From NCBI RefSeq assembly GCF_016919065.1, contig NZ_JAFFQA010000015.1, positions 1-64,000 of the forward strand: a DNA stretch of 64,000 nt, given 5' to 3'. The notes under the pieces are model-generated. The model was given only the letters and a program-made list of their open reading frames with translations, was not told where the DNA came from and ran no database searches. Position 1 is the first letter of the stretch. The number at the start of each line of letters is the position of its first letter. This document shows positions 54,977 to 63,345 of the stretch, piece by piece. Source of the DNA: Desulfobulbus rhabdoformis. GTDB lineage: Bacteria; Desulfobacterota; Desulfobulbia; Desulfobulbales; Desulfobulbaceae. The translations under genes were made by a program, and so were the position numbers.

Positions 54977-55534
54977 TCAAACAGCCATAACTTCTTTTTC
55001 TTTACCGCTGACAATCTCATCGATCTGTGCAATGAAACTATCAGTCGCCTTCTGGGATTCATCTTGAAGACGAAACATATCATCTTCAGAGATGTCTTTA
55101 TCCTTCTTCATTTTTTTGAAGGTATCGTTGGCGTCCCGACGAACATTACGAACAGCGACCTTGTGCTCTTCTCCCAATTTTTTAACCTGCTTGACCAGCT
55201 CTTTACGACGCTCTTCTGTCAGAGGCGGAATAGTCAGGCGAACAACATTGCCATCACTGCTGGGCGTGAGGCCAAGATCAGAGGCGAGGATGGCTTTCTC
55301 AATAGATGCCAGAACCTGGGGGTCCCAGGGTTTAATGGCAATCATATTGCTCTCGGGAATGGTGAGGGCGGCGACCTGTTCCAGAGTCATCTGTGACCCA
55401 TAGGCGTTGACTTTCACACCATCAAGCAGGCTCAAAGTGGCACGACCGGTACGAATCTTGACCAGATCACGTTTCAACGCCTCAATGCTTGAGGCCATTT
55501 TCTCATTGAGTTGATCGATAACGGCGTTTGACAT
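54977..55534 (-). CDS. frr: Ribosome recycling factor
   Basis: 185 residues from ATG 55534, which has GAGGAAAG upstream and gives the exact family length; a longer frame adds 7 residues. Family blocks 'MASSIEALKRDLVKIRTGRA', 'YGSQMTLEQVAALTIPE', 'IPPLTEERRKELVKQVKKLGEE' and 'VRNVRRDANDTFKKMKKD' are present. It splits post-termination ribosomes with EF-G. Confidence 0.98.
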   Translation of the reverse strand: MSNAVIDQLNEKMASSIEALKRDLVKIRTGRATLSLLDGVKVNAYGSQMTLEQVAALTIPESNMIAIKPWDPQVLASIEKAILASDLGLTPSSDGNVVRLTIPPLTEERRKELVKQVKKLGEEHKVAVRNVRRDANDTFKKMKKDKDISEDDMFRLQDESQKATDSFIAQIDEIVSGKEKEVMAV

Positions 55535-55553
55535 ACTTTCCTCACTTAAATGC

Positions 55554-55586
55554 ACAACCCCGTCAGGTTAAGCCTGGCGGGGTTGT
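55554..55586. promoter_or_regulatory. Intergenic hairpin between pyrH and frr
   Basis: A 14-bp stem with one G-T pair (55554-55567 with 55573-55586) and a 5-base loop. In the minus-strand message it lies just after the pyrH stop and just before the frr ribosome site. It has no T-run on that strand, so it is more likely a stability or processing element than a full terminator. Confidence 0.6.
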
Positions 55587-55595
55587 CACGTTTTT

Positions 55596-56303
55596 TCAGT
55601 TGGTAATCAGGGTTCCCACATCTTCCCCGGTGACGGCCTTGACGATATTGCCAGGCTTTGTCATATCGAAAACAAAAATAGGCAGATTGTTATCGCGGGC
55701 CAGGGAAATGCCTGCGGCATCCATGATCTTGAGATCATCACGCAGGACTGTGGAAAAGGTCAGGGAATGATAGCGTATAGCATTGGGATCCTTTTCAGGA
55801 TCACGATCATAGACCCCATCAACCCTGGTGGCTTTCATGATCACATCGGCCTTAATTTCTAAGGCTCGAAGGACGGCGGCAGTATCTGTGGTGAAATAAG
55901 GATTACCAGTTCCCGCCGCGAAGATAACCACCCTTTTATGCTCCAAATGATCGAGGGCTTTAAGACGCTCGTAGGCTTCACAGACATTGAGCATGGTGAT
56001 CGCCGACATAACCTTGGCCGGAATACCGAGGTTTTCCAAACCGTCCTGGACAGCCAGAGAGTTCATAACCGTCCCTAACATGCCCATGTTATCGGCGGAA
56101 CTCCGGTCCATACCACCTGCAGCCCCGGCTACGCCACGAAAGATGTTTCCCGCTCCAATGACTAAGGCGAGTTCAATTTTGAGGTTGTGCAGCGCTTGAA
56201 TTTCTTGCGACAAGTACTTAATGACGTCCGTGCTGATGCCGTAGGGACGATCTCCCATAAGGGCTTCACCACTGATTTTCAAAAGGACTCGTTTGAATTT
56301 CAT
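55596..56303 (-). CDS. pyrH: UMP kinase PyrH
   Basis: About 235 residues from ATG 56303, preceded by GAGGAG. It starts 'MKFKRVLLKISGEALMGD', with 'LALVIGAGNIFRGVAG', 'DNMGMLGTVMNSLAVQDGLE', 'VVIFAAGTGNPYFTTDTAAVLRALEI' and 'KATRVDGVYDRDPEKDP', diagnostic of the hexameric bacterial UMP kinase. It phosphorylates UMP to UDP. The position between tsf and frr is the classical order. Confidence 0.98.
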   Translation of the reverse strand: MKFKRVLLKISGEALMGDRPYGISTDVIKYLSQEIQALHNLKIELALVIGAGNIFRGVAGAAGGMDRSSADNMGMLGTVMNSLAVQDGLENLGIPAKVMSAITMLNVCEAYERLKALDHLEHKRVVIFAAGTGNPYFTTDTAAVLRALEIKADVIMKATRVDGVYDRDPEKDPNAIRYHSLTFSTVLRDDLKIMDAAGISLARDNNLPIFVFDMTKPGNIVKAVTGEDVGTLITN

Positions 56304-56389
56304 ATCGCAGCTCTCCTCGTCACTTGTCTTTCCCACATTATGTCCATGGGTCATAGGTTAACAACGTACCCTCGGAGGTCCGGAAAAAA

Positions 56390-56980
56390 TTATCCCAGCT
56401 GAAAACGGGCGAATTGCTTGATGGAGATATTCTCACCCATTTTCGCAACAAGCTCATTGAGCAGATCCTGAACGCTCAGGTCAGGGTTCTTAACAAACTT
56501 CTGCTCAAGCAGACAGATCTCAGAGATGTACTTCTCAATCTTACCGGTTACAATTTTTTCTACAATATTCTCAGGTTTACCAGAATCCAAGGCCTGTTTT
56601 ACATAAATTTCCTTTTCACGGGCAACCATTTCGGCAGGAACATCTTCACGGGTAACAGAGACAGGGCTGACCGCGGCGATGTGCATGGCGATGTCTTTTG
56701 CAAAGGCCTTGAAATCATCGGTTTTGGCGACAAAGTCGGTCTCGCAACCTACTTCAACCATAACACCGAGCTTACCACCGGCGTGGATGTAACACTCTAT
56801 GACCCCTTCTTTAGTCTCACGGTCTGCGCGTTTGGCAGCAACCGCAAGTCCTTTCTGGCGAAGCAGGTCTACAGCTTTCTCCATGTCACCGTCAGTCTCG
56901 GTAAGAGCCTTCTTACAATCCATCATACCGGCATTGGTTTTGTCCCGGAGCTCTTTTACCATCTGGCTTGTAATTGTCAC
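56390..56980 (-). CDS. tsf: Elongation factor Ts (short form)
   Basis: 196 residues, the short EF-Ts found outside enterics (E. coli has 283). The N-terminal UBA-like domain 'KELRDKTNAGMMDCKKALTETDGDMEKAVDLLR' and the core 'GVMVEVGCETDFVAKTDDFKAFAKDIAMHIAA' with the TDFV loop that opens EF-Tu are intact. It is the nucleotide exchange factor for EF-Tu. Confidence 0.98.
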   Translation of the reverse strand: MTITSQMVKELRDKTNAGMMDCKKALTETDGDMEKAVDLLRQKGLAVAAKRADRETKEGVIECYIHAGGKLGVMVEVGCETDFVAKTDDFKAFAKDIAMHIAAVSPVSVTREDVPAEMVAREKEIYVKQALDSGKPENIVEKIVTGKIEKYISEICLLEQKFVKNPDLSVQDLLNELVAKMGENISIKQFARFQLG

Positions 56981-57039
56981 AGTCGTTCTCCTTCGTCAAC
57001 GTGCATTAAAACACATATCGTAGTCAACAGTATACGCAA

Positions 57040-57075
57040 AACCGACAAAGAAGCCTGGTGGCCACTTTGTCGGTT
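57040..57075 (-). terminator. Attenuator-like hairpin between rpsB and tsf
   Basis: AACCGACAAAG (57040-57050) pairs with CTTTGTCGGTT (57065-57075); the loop can add an inner GCC/GGC pair. On the minus strand the stem ends in TTTT. It lies in the 127-bp gap after rpsB, where partial termination would lower tsf expression relative to rpsB, as reported for the E. coli operon. Confidence 0.7.
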
Positions 57076-57107
57076 AATCAAACAGGGGTATAAAAAAAAG
57101 GCAGGAA

Positions 57108-57884
57108 TTACTGCTCGTCCACCTTGGCAGCCAATTCTTCTTCGGCGCCAGCGGTCATAGCTGCTTCAAGGTCGTCGATATCAGCAGCAGTCTCCTCTCC
57201 GCGGCGGGATTTGCCCTCAAGGACAGCTCCTGCCATGGTGGAGGTAATAAGTTTAATTGCGCGAATAGCGTCATCGTTACCAGGAATAATGTAATCGATG
57301 CCGTCAGGATCACAGTTGGTATCAGTGAGCGCGATGACCGGAATACCAAGTTTTACAGCCTCGCCAATGGCGATATCCTCATTTCTTGGATCAACGACGA
57401 AAAGGACATCGGGAAGGGTACGCATATTTTTGATTCCGCCGATATTGCGATCAAGCTTTACACGCTCTTTTTCCATCATGAGGATTTCTTTTTTAGGGAA
57501 ACGGTTGATTGAACCATCTTCCTGCATAGCCTCAATTTTTTTCAGACGATCTACGGAATGTTTGATGGTCTGAAAGTTGGTCAACATGCCACCGAGCCAG
57601 CGATGATTGACAAAGTACATGCCGCAACGCTCGGCTTCTTCCTTAATGATAGCCTGCCCCTGACGTTTGGTGCAGACAAAAAGGACAGAACCACCGTCGG
57701 CAACGATGTCAGCAAGTGCTCCGTAAGCCTTGCGAAACAGTTTCATGGTGACATCGAGGTTCACAATGTAAATCCCATTTCTTGGCCCGTAGATGTAGGG
57801 TTTCATTTTGGGATTCCAGCGGCGGGTCTGGTGACCGAAGTGCAGACCAGCTTCCAACATTTGACGCATATTTACAGCTGCCAT
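57108..57884 (-). CDS. rpsB: 30S ribosomal protein S2
   Basis: 258 residues from ATG 57884 with AGGAG upstream; the longer frame adds 23 unrelated residues. '[38 protein letters not shown]', '[19 protein letters not shown]', '[34 protein letters not shown]' and '[13 protein letters not shown]' are the S2 blocks. First gene of the rpsB-tsf-pyrH-frr cluster, read from the promoter at 58018. Confidence 0.98.
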   Translation of the reverse strand: MAAVNMRQMLEAGLHFGHQTRRWNPKMKPYIYGPRNGIYIVNLDVTMKLFRKAYGALADIVADGGSVLFVCTKRQGQAIIKEEAERCGMYFVNHRWLGGMLTNFQTIKHSVDRLKKIEAMQEDGSINRFPKKEILMMEKERVKLDRNIGGIKNMRTLPDVLFVVDPRNEDIAIGEAVKLGIPVIALTDTNCDPDGIDYIIPGNDDAIRAIKLITSTMAGAVLEGKSRRGEETAADIDDLEAAMTAGAEEELAAKVDEQ

Positions 57885-57934
57885 GTTATCTCCTGATTGT
57901 ATTTTGGTTAGTCCTCCATCCTGTCGGCCGATTC

Positions 57935-57955
57935 CACCTGTGAGGTGAAACACCT
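57935..57955 (-). promoter_or_regulatory. Two mutually exclusive hairpins in the rpsB leader
   Basis: The blocks CACCT (57935-57939), AGGTG (57943-57947) and CACCT (57951-57955) are spaced by 3 bases each, so the middle block can pair with either side but not both. A further GC-rich hairpin (GGGGC, 3-base loop, GCCCC) lies at 57985-57997. Together they form a structured leader of about 127 bases, suited to autoregulation by S2. Confidence 0.5.
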
Positions 57956-58017
57956 GGACCTAATCGTCAGGATGTGTGTGATAAGGGGCATTGCCCCCAA
58001 AATAAGACAAGCTCGGT

Positions 58018-58046
58018 ATACTAGCATGATATGATCTAATTTACAA
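58018..58046 (-). promoter_or_regulatory. Sigma-70 promoter of the rpsB cluster
   Basis: On the minus strand: -35 TTGTAA (58041-58046), a 17-bp spacer, -10 TAGTAT (58018-58023). The start point is near 58011. Inverted arms GACAAGC (58006-58012) and GCTTGTC (58047-58053) flank it, and ACAAGCTTGT at 58043-58052 is itself a palindrome. Confidence 0.7.
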
Positions 58047-58093
58047 GCTTGTCTCTTCCTAGGCTAAATTTTAATTAAGAGCGGGTAAATGGG

Positions 58094-58867
58094 TTATTTT
58101 TTAAGCAAACGCTTACGCCCCCCAAGGATACTTTCAAGCCATTTAAAGCTGAATTGCAACAAGGATTCATCGTCTTTCTGAATGCGCCTGCGTTCATCCT
58201 TGGGAAGTTTAAACTGTTCAATAATATGATGTTGCTGCGTATAAGAACGAAAATCATCTATATTATACACAGCCATAAAAGCGAGACGTTGATAAGGACC
58301 AGCCTGCCCTTCTCCAACCCAGGGGTTTGTGGCAAAAAAGGCATCGAGTTCGGCCCAGAGATCGTTCATAAGATTGCACTGATGCAGGTTTTGATCCCGC
58401 TCCCACTGCTTCAATGTATAGGTTCTGGATTCAAAATGCCCCTTACAGTAAGGATGGTGGGTTAAAAAATGGTGCACTTTGATATCCCCCCCCTTTCCTG
58501 TACACTCAAGGCCACGCTCCAAGGGGTAGGTGCGGCATGAAGTCGGTCGATTCACATACACTGTGCAGCCATCACCGCTTAAAAATGGACAGGAGCGGGC
58601 AGTATCATCGAACAGCTTGAGGCGAAGACCGGGGAAATACGGGTGGCTTCCCTCTGTCAGCTCTGTATATCGTTCAATGACTTCACCACTTGTAATGCCC
58701 AGTTGCTTCTTCAGTAAGAGAATATCGTATGGATACAGCGGAAGGTGAACATCTCGGCAACATTTGAGAAAACAGGGAACATCTGGATGACAATGAAAGG
58801 TAAAGGGATCCTTTCCTATGGGCTCTCGATCTTGAGGTATTAAGGTATCGTATTCCATGCCATGCAT
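58094..58867 (-). CDS. Cysteine-cluster protein (YkgJ/UPF0153-like, larger form)
   Basis: 257 residues. An N-terminal 'FHCHPDVPCFLKCCRDVHLPLYPYDILLLKK' and later 'SCPFLSGDGCTVYVNRPTSCRTYPL' give the cysteine pattern of the zinc/Fe-S YkgJ family, followed by a helical extension of about 120 residues. No membrane helix or signal. ATG 58858 is an alternative start; neither has a good ribosome site. It stands between the alpha operon and the rpsB cluster. Function unknown. Confidence 0.8.
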   Translation of the reverse strand: MHGMEYDTLIPQDREPIGKDPFTFHCHPDVPCFLKCCRDVHLPLYPYDILLLKKQLGITSGEVIERYTELTEGSHPYFPGLRLKLFDDTARSCPFLSGDGCTVYVNRPTSCRTYPLERGLECTGKGGDIKVHHFLTHHPYCKGHFESRTYTLKQWERDQNLHQCNLMNDLWAELDAFFATNPWVGEGQAGPYQRLAFMAVYNIDDFRSYTQQHHIIEQFKLPKDERRRIQKDDESLLQFSFKWLESILGGRKRLLKK

Positions 58868-58971
58868 TTATAGAGAAACATGTGAAATGGGAAAGAATAC
58901 AGACAAAATAGAAAAAGATGACCACTGCGTATGCACAGAGTCGGGGCGTATTCCCAAATCCCATACAAAAA

Positions 58972-59001
58972 AAAGCTGGTATGATGTTTCATACCAGCTT
59001 T
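58972..59001 (-). terminator. Rho-independent terminator of the alpha operon
   Basis: A perfect 13-bp stem (58972-58984 with 58989-59001) and a 4-base loop, followed on the minus strand by a run of eight T. It lies 35 bp past the rplQ stop and is a textbook terminator. Confidence 0.95.
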
Positions 59002-59035
59002 CTTAACATTCAGATATCAAAGGAGGGTGAGTGAA

Positions 59036-59422
59036 TTACTCGTCTTCCGTCTCCTCGATAATATCTTCGTAGTCAACAAGCTCCAAAATGGCCATGGGAG
59101 CGGCATCACCAGCGCGGTTACCGGTGCGAATGATACGAGTATAGCCTCCCTGACGATCCTCATATTGGGAACTCAGCTCGTCAAAAAGTTTAGCCACAAT
59201 GTCTTTGGAGCGAATGTAGGACAAGGCCTGACGACGAGCGTGCAGGTCGCCACGTTTGCCCAAAGTAATCATTTTCTCCGCAACACGCCGTGCCTCTTTT
59301 GCTTTGGGAACTGTGGTAACAATCCGCTCTTGGTCGAGCAGTGAGGTCACCATATTGCGCAACATTGCCTCACGGTGGGATGCTGTCCGGCCAAGTTTAC
59401 GACCTGCCTTTCTATGTCTCAT
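59036..59422 (-). CDS. rplQ: 50S ribosomal protein L17
   Basis: 128 residues. '[37 protein letters not shown]' and '[27 protein letters not shown]' are the L17 signature, with an acidic tail. It closes the alpha operon after rpoA. Confidence 0.98.
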   Translation of the reverse strand: MRHRKAGRKLGRTASHREAMLRNMVTSLLDQERIVTTVPKAKEARRVAEKMITLGKRGDLHARRQALSYIRSKDIVAKLFDELSSQYEDRQGGYTRIIRTGNRAGDAAPMAILELVDYEDIIEETEDE

Positions 59423-59468
59423 GGTCTTGTCCTTTTCTCTCTAAAAGAGTCCTATATAAAACTGTGGA

Positions 59469-60509
59469 TTACTCTTCCAGTTTTTCTTCGCGTTTATCTG
59501 GGGCTACCCAGCCCTCGTACTTCATGCCCAGCGTGAGGTTGTGCTCGGACAGCAGGGCTTTGATCTCGTTGAGTGATTTACGACCAAAGTTTTTGGTTTT
59601 CAGCATCTCAGCATCGGTTTTATTGACAAGCTGCCCGATAAACTGAATTTGTGCGTTTTTCAGGCAGTTAGCTGATCGAACTGAAAGTTCCAAATCCTCA
59701 ACGTTTTTATCAAGAAACGGTGGGTAGGCTTTACTGTCATCTTCCTCATCGGCATTTTCTGGCGCCTTGGCAATATCTTCGTTAAAGTTGATGAAGATGG
59801 TCATTTGCTCTTTGAGGATTTTTGCTGCATAAGCTAAGGCATCCTGCGGTTCAACGCTTCCGTCGGTCTCGATTTCCAGCGTCAGGCGGTCAAAGTCTGT
59901 CTGCTGGCCAACACGGGCCTGGCTGACAACATACTGAACGCGGACGATGGGCGAGAAAGAGGCATCAATGGGGATAACCCCAATAGGTTGCCCCTCTTTC
60001 TTGTTATGCTCGGCGGAGACGTATCCTTTCCCCCAGTGAACCTCAAGCTCGGCGCGGAACGTCATATCACTGGTCAGAGTGCAGATATGGAGGTCTGGGT
60101 TCATAACCTCAATAGAGCTTCCGCCATTGATATCACCAGCAACCACTTTGCCTGGTCCCTGTTTCTCAATCACGACGGTGCGAGAATCAGGCCCATTGAG
60201 TTTCAAACGAACCTGTTTAAGGTTCAAAATGATTTCAGCAACATCCTCGTGAACGCCATCAATGGTAGTGAACTCATGCAGTGCATCGTTAAAGCGTACA
60301 CTGGTGATGGCTGCACCACGAATGGAACTCAACATAATTCGTCGTAACGAATTTCCGATGGTTGTTGCGAATCCACGCTCAAGGGGCTGACAGACAAATT
60401 TTCCGTAGTCACTTGAAAGTGAACCTTCGTCGACTTCAAGTTTTTCAGGAGCAATGAGGCTATGCCAGTTTTTGTAAAAGGGATTGTCGTCCCGGATTTC
60501 TTGTGCCAT
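59469..60509 (-). CDS. rpoA: RNA polymerase alpha subunit
   Basis: 346 residues. The N-terminal assembly domain (about 1-235: 'GKFVCQPLERGFATTIGNSLRRIMLSSIRGAAITSV', 'LNLKQVRLKL', 'VRVQYVVSQARVG') and the DNA-binding C-terminal domain (about 275-335: 'DLELSVRSANCLKNAQIQFIGQLV', 'KNFGRKSLNEIKALL') are both complete. It lies between rpsD and rplQ as usual. Confidence 0.99.
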   Translation of the reverse strand: MAQEIRDDNPFYKNWHSLIAPEKLEVDEGSLSSDYGKFVCQPLERGFATTIGNSLRRIMLSSIRGAAITSVRFNDALHEFTTIDGVHEDVAEIILNLKQVRLKLNGPDSRTVVIEKQGPGKVVAGDINGGSSIEVMNPDLHICTLTSDMTFRAELEVHWGKGYVSAEHNKKEGQPIGVIPIDASFSPIVRVQYVVSQARVGQQTDFDRLTLEIETDGSVEPQDALAYAAKILKEQMTIFINFNEDIAKAPENADEEDDSKAYPPFLDKNVEDLELSVRSANCLKNAQIQFIGQLVNKTDAEMLKTKNFGRKSLNEIKALLSEHNLTLGMKYEGWVAPDKREEKLEE

Positions 60510-60529
60510 GCAATACCTAACGATTGAAG

Positions 60530-61159
60530 TTACTTGGAATACAACTCGATGATAAGCTGTTCCTGAATTGGCATCGTTATTTCTTCGCGATTTGGCAATG
60601 CTTTAACTACACACTGAAACTTAGGCTGATCAAGCTCGAGCCAGCTGGGCAATCCACGACGGACGGCGCCTTCGAGGTTATCAATAATCACCTCATTTTT
60701 CTGATGTTTCTCTTTTAAGGAGATAACATCACCAGCTTTGACCTGATACGAAGGGATGTTCACCTTCTTGCCGTTAATCAGAAACAGGTTGTGTCGAATC
60801 ATCTGTCGCGCCTGATTCCGGGAGCTAGCAAAGCCGCTACGGAAGAGTGCATTGTCAAGGCGACGCTCCAGCATGATCAGCAAAATCTCACCGGTTACAC
60901 CTTTAGCGCGGTCGGCTTTTTCGTAATACCGGCGAAACTGCGCCTCAAGCATGCCATACATTTGCTTGACTTTTTGTTTTTCCCGCAACTGTACAGCGTA
61001 GTCGGACACTTTGCGAAATTTATTCTGTCCATGCTGCCCAGGGGCGAAGGAGCGACGCTCAAAGGAACACTTGTCTGAGTAACAACGGTCACCCTTGAGA
61101 AACATCTTAAGATTTTCACGTCTGCACAGCCTGCAGGATGCGCCTGTATATCTAGCCAA
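60530..61159 (-). CDS. rpsD: 30S ribosomal protein S4 (zinc-type)
   Basis: 209 residues. The N-terminus carries C9, C12, C26 and C31, a zinc-binding (C+) S4. 'RRLDNALFRSGFASSRNQARQMIRHNLFLINGKKVNIPSYQVKAGDVI' is the S4 RNA-binding domain. A primary 16S rRNA binder and possible regulator of the operon. Confidence 0.98.
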   Translation of the reverse strand: MARYTGASCRLCRRENLKMFLKGDRCYSDKCSFERRSFAPGQHGQNKFRKVSDYAVQLREKQKVKQMYGMLEAQFRRYYEKADRAKGVTGEILLIMLERRLDNALFRSGFASSRNQARQMIRHNLFLINGKKVNIPSYQVKAGDVISLKEKHQKNEVIIDNLEGAVRRGLPSWLELDQPKFQCVVKALPNREEITMPIQEQLIIELYSK

Positions 61160-61224
61160 CTTTTACCTCCAAATAGTATCCGATAAGATCTCTGACTGTG
61201 GTACGGATAGTTGAGTGTTGCCTC

Positions 61225-61623
61225 TCAAACTCTTCTTCTTTTAGGTGGTTTACACCCATTGTGAGGAAGCGGGGTAACATCGACAATACGGCTAACGTCA
61301 AGATCAACACCTGTAAGGGCACGTAGTGCTGCTTCACGACCTGGTCCAGGGCCTTTTACACGGACCTCCACCTTACGAAGGCCATGCTCTTTAGCCTTGG
61401 ACACTGCATCGTTGAGTGCGTTCTGGGCAGCAAACGGGGTGGATTTTCTTGATCCTTTGAAACCAAGTACACCTGCGCTTGACCATGAGATGGTGTTGCC
61501 CTGACGATCGGAAACAGTGATTACTGTATTATTAAATGTGGAATAAATAAAAACGATCCCCTCGGGAACATTTTTCTTATCTCTTCTCTTAACTTTTGTA
61601 TTGACCTTGCCTGCTTTAGCCAT
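61225..61623 (-). CDS. rpsK: 30S ribosomal protein S11
   Basis: 132 residues from ATG 61623 with GGGAG upstream; a longer frame adds four residues. '[30 protein letters not shown]', '[13 protein letters not shown]' and '[17 protein letters not shown]' with the final '[13 protein letters not shown]' are the S11 blocks. It forms part of the 30S platform. Confidence 0.98.
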   Translation of the reverse strand: MAKAGKVNTKVKRRDKKNVPEGIVFIYSTFNNTVITVSDRQGNTISWSSAGVLGFKGSRKSTPFAAQNALNDAVSKAKEHGLRKVEVRVKGPGPGREAALRALTGVDLDVSRIVDVTPLPHNGCKPPKRRRV

Positions 61624-61667
61624 AGCGACTCCCAATTACTCTTCAGTCAGAACAGTGCGAGTGATAG

Positions 61668-62036
61668 TTATTTCTTACGAACAGCTGCACCGCGTCTGGG
61701 ACCCTTCCGGGTGCGGGCATTCGTTTTAGTTCTTTGACCTCTTGCCGGTAAACTACGACGATGACGACGACCGCGATAACAGCCGAGATCCATAAGACGT
61801 TTAATGTCCATGGAAACCTCGCGCCGACGGTCACCTTCTACAATGTAGTCACTCTCAAGAACGATACGGATACGGTTAACATCATCGCCGCTCAGATCAT
61901 CACTGTTCATCTGATAAGGAAGATCGACCTTATCGAGAATTTGGCGAGCAGTCGTTAATCCAATGCCGTAAATATAGGTCAAAGCTCGATCCATGTGTTT
62001 GTTGCGTGGCAGGTCCACACCAGCTATACGTGCCAA
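61668..62036 (-). CDS. rpsM: 30S ribosomal protein S13 (TTG start)
   Basis: 122 residues. '[33 protein letters not shown]', '[27 protein letters not shown]' identify S13. The family-typical first residues are reached only from a TTG at 62036, and AAGGAG stands about 9 bases before it, so TTG is the real start. Cytoplasmic, head of the 30S subunit. Confidence 0.97.
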   Translation of the reverse strand: MARIAGVDLPRNKHMDRALTYIYGIGLTTARQILDKVDLPYQMNSDDLSGDDVNRIRIVLESDYIVEGDRRREVSMDIKRLMDLGCYRGRRHRRSLPARGQRTKTNARTRKGPRRGAAVRKK

Positions 62037-62082
62037 ATCCGTGCTCCTTTATCAGAATCTTGCTAGATTAATTAACGACCGG

Positions 62083-62196
62083 TTATCCTTGCCGTTGTTT
62101 GTGTTTTTTGTTAGGGCAGCTTACCCGTACAACACCTTTACGTTTTAAGATTTTGCATTCGCTGCAAATCTTTTTTACTGACGAACGTACTTTCAT
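62083..62196 (-). CDS. rpmJ: 50S ribosomal protein L36 (zinc-type)
   Basis: A 37-residue frame starting [15 protein letters not shown], with C11, C14, C27 and H32 as zinc ligands and the end NKKHKQRQG. It lies between infA and rpsM, where L36 is normally found. Confidence 0.97.
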   Translation of the reverse strand: MKVRSSVKKICSECKILKRKGVVRVSCPNKKHKQRQG

Positions 62197-62213
62197 ATTT
62201 CACCCCGAAACGT

Positions 62214-62450
62214 TTATCGTTTTCCCTTCCCGCCTTTGGACCTGAAGGTTACCCTTCCTCGAGTCAAATCATAGGGCGACAATTCAACGGTGACCCGGTC
62301 GCCGGGAAGAATTTTAATATAATGCATGCGCATCTTTCCGGAGATGTGCGCAAGAACCTTGTGCCCGTTGTCCAGTTCTACCTGAAACATGGCGTTGGGC
62401 AACGGCTCTACAATAGTTCCTTCAACTTCGATGGCGTCTTCTTTAGCCAT
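62214..62450 (-). CDS. infA: Translation initiation factor IF-1
   Basis: 78 residues from ATG 62450, an S1/OB-fold protein: '[57 protein letters not shown]' in full matches IF-1. The longer frame adds two residues. It lies between map and rpmJ. Confidence 0.98.
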   Translation of the reverse strand: MAKEDAIEVEGTIVEPLPNAMFQVELDNGHKVLAHISGKMRMHYIKILPGDRVTVELSPYDLTRGRVTFRSKGGKGKR

Positions 62451-62562
62451 AAGCAATATCGCTCCCGTTATTATACGAGCAGAAAATTTTAATTATATAT
62501 CGAACAAAAGCCGAATAATCAAGCCTTTTTGTACTATTTTAGTCTTTTGCAATAATTCTAAA

Positions 62563-63339
62563 TCATTCTGGCGGCTGATCACTTAATATAAGCGGCCCAT
62601 CCTTGGTGACAGCAACGGAGTGCTCAAAGTGGGCTGAAGGCTTTTTATCAGCAGTGATGACGGTCCACTGGTCCCTGAGAATTTTCACCTTAGCCACTCC
62701 AAGGTTGACCATCGGTTCAATTGCCAGAACCATTCCCTCACGCAAACGCGGGGAAGCCTGACGTTGAACGTAATTTGGAATTTCAGGCGGTTCGTGTAGT
62801 TGGGAACCGATACCGTGTCCGACGAATTGGCGCACCACTGAAAAGCCATGTGCTTCACTATAATTTTGTACTGCTCTTGAAATATCTGAAATACGGTTCC
62901 CGATGACGACCTGTTCGATACCCTTCATCAGAGCCTCGTAGGTGACATCAAGCAGCTGCTGCACCTTGTCGGGGATTTTCCCCACAGCGACGGTGACGGC
63001 GGCGTCACCATAGAATCCCTTGTAAAGCGTACCAAAATCAAGAGAGATGATATCGCCGTTGCGCAGGTGCTTTTTCCTTGAGGGAATGCCGTGAACGACC
63101 TCTTCGTTGACAGAGGCACAAAGGCTTGCCGGAAATCCCTTATAGCCTTTAAAAGCAGGGACCGCACCATGGTCCCTGCAATATTCCTCAGCCAGTTTAT
63201 CAAGCTTGTGGGTGGTTACTCCTTCGGCGACATGACCACGGAGGAGATTATGAACCCCCGCCACTATTCTGTTAGCCTGGTGCATGAGCGCAATTTCATC
63301 AGGCGATTTCAGCGTAATGGCATTTTCGCTGGCTATCAC
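62563..63339 (-). CDS. map: Methionine aminopeptidase, type I
   Basis: 258 residues. The five metal ligands lie in 'IISLDFGTLYKGFYGDAAVT' (two Asp), 'FVGHGIGSQLHEPPEIPNY' (His), 'VLAIEPMV' (Glu) and 'AHFEHSVAVTKDG' (Glu). It removes the initiator methionine from nascent proteins. It starts 6 bp after secY and is followed by infA. Confidence 0.98.
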   Translation of the reverse strand: MIASENAITLKSPDEIALMHQANRIVAGVHNLLRGHVAEGVTTHKLDKLAEEYCRDHGAVPAFKGYKGFPASLCASVNEEVVHGIPSRKKHLRNGDIISLDFGTLYKGFYGDAAVTVAVGKIPDKVQQLLDVTYEALMKGIEQVVIGNRISDISRAVQNYSEAHGFSVVRQFVGHGIGSQLHEPPEIPNYVQRQASPRLREGMVLAIEPMVNLGVAKVKILRDQWTVITADKKPSAHFEHSVAVTKDGPLILSDQPPE

Positions 63340-63345
63340 GATATC

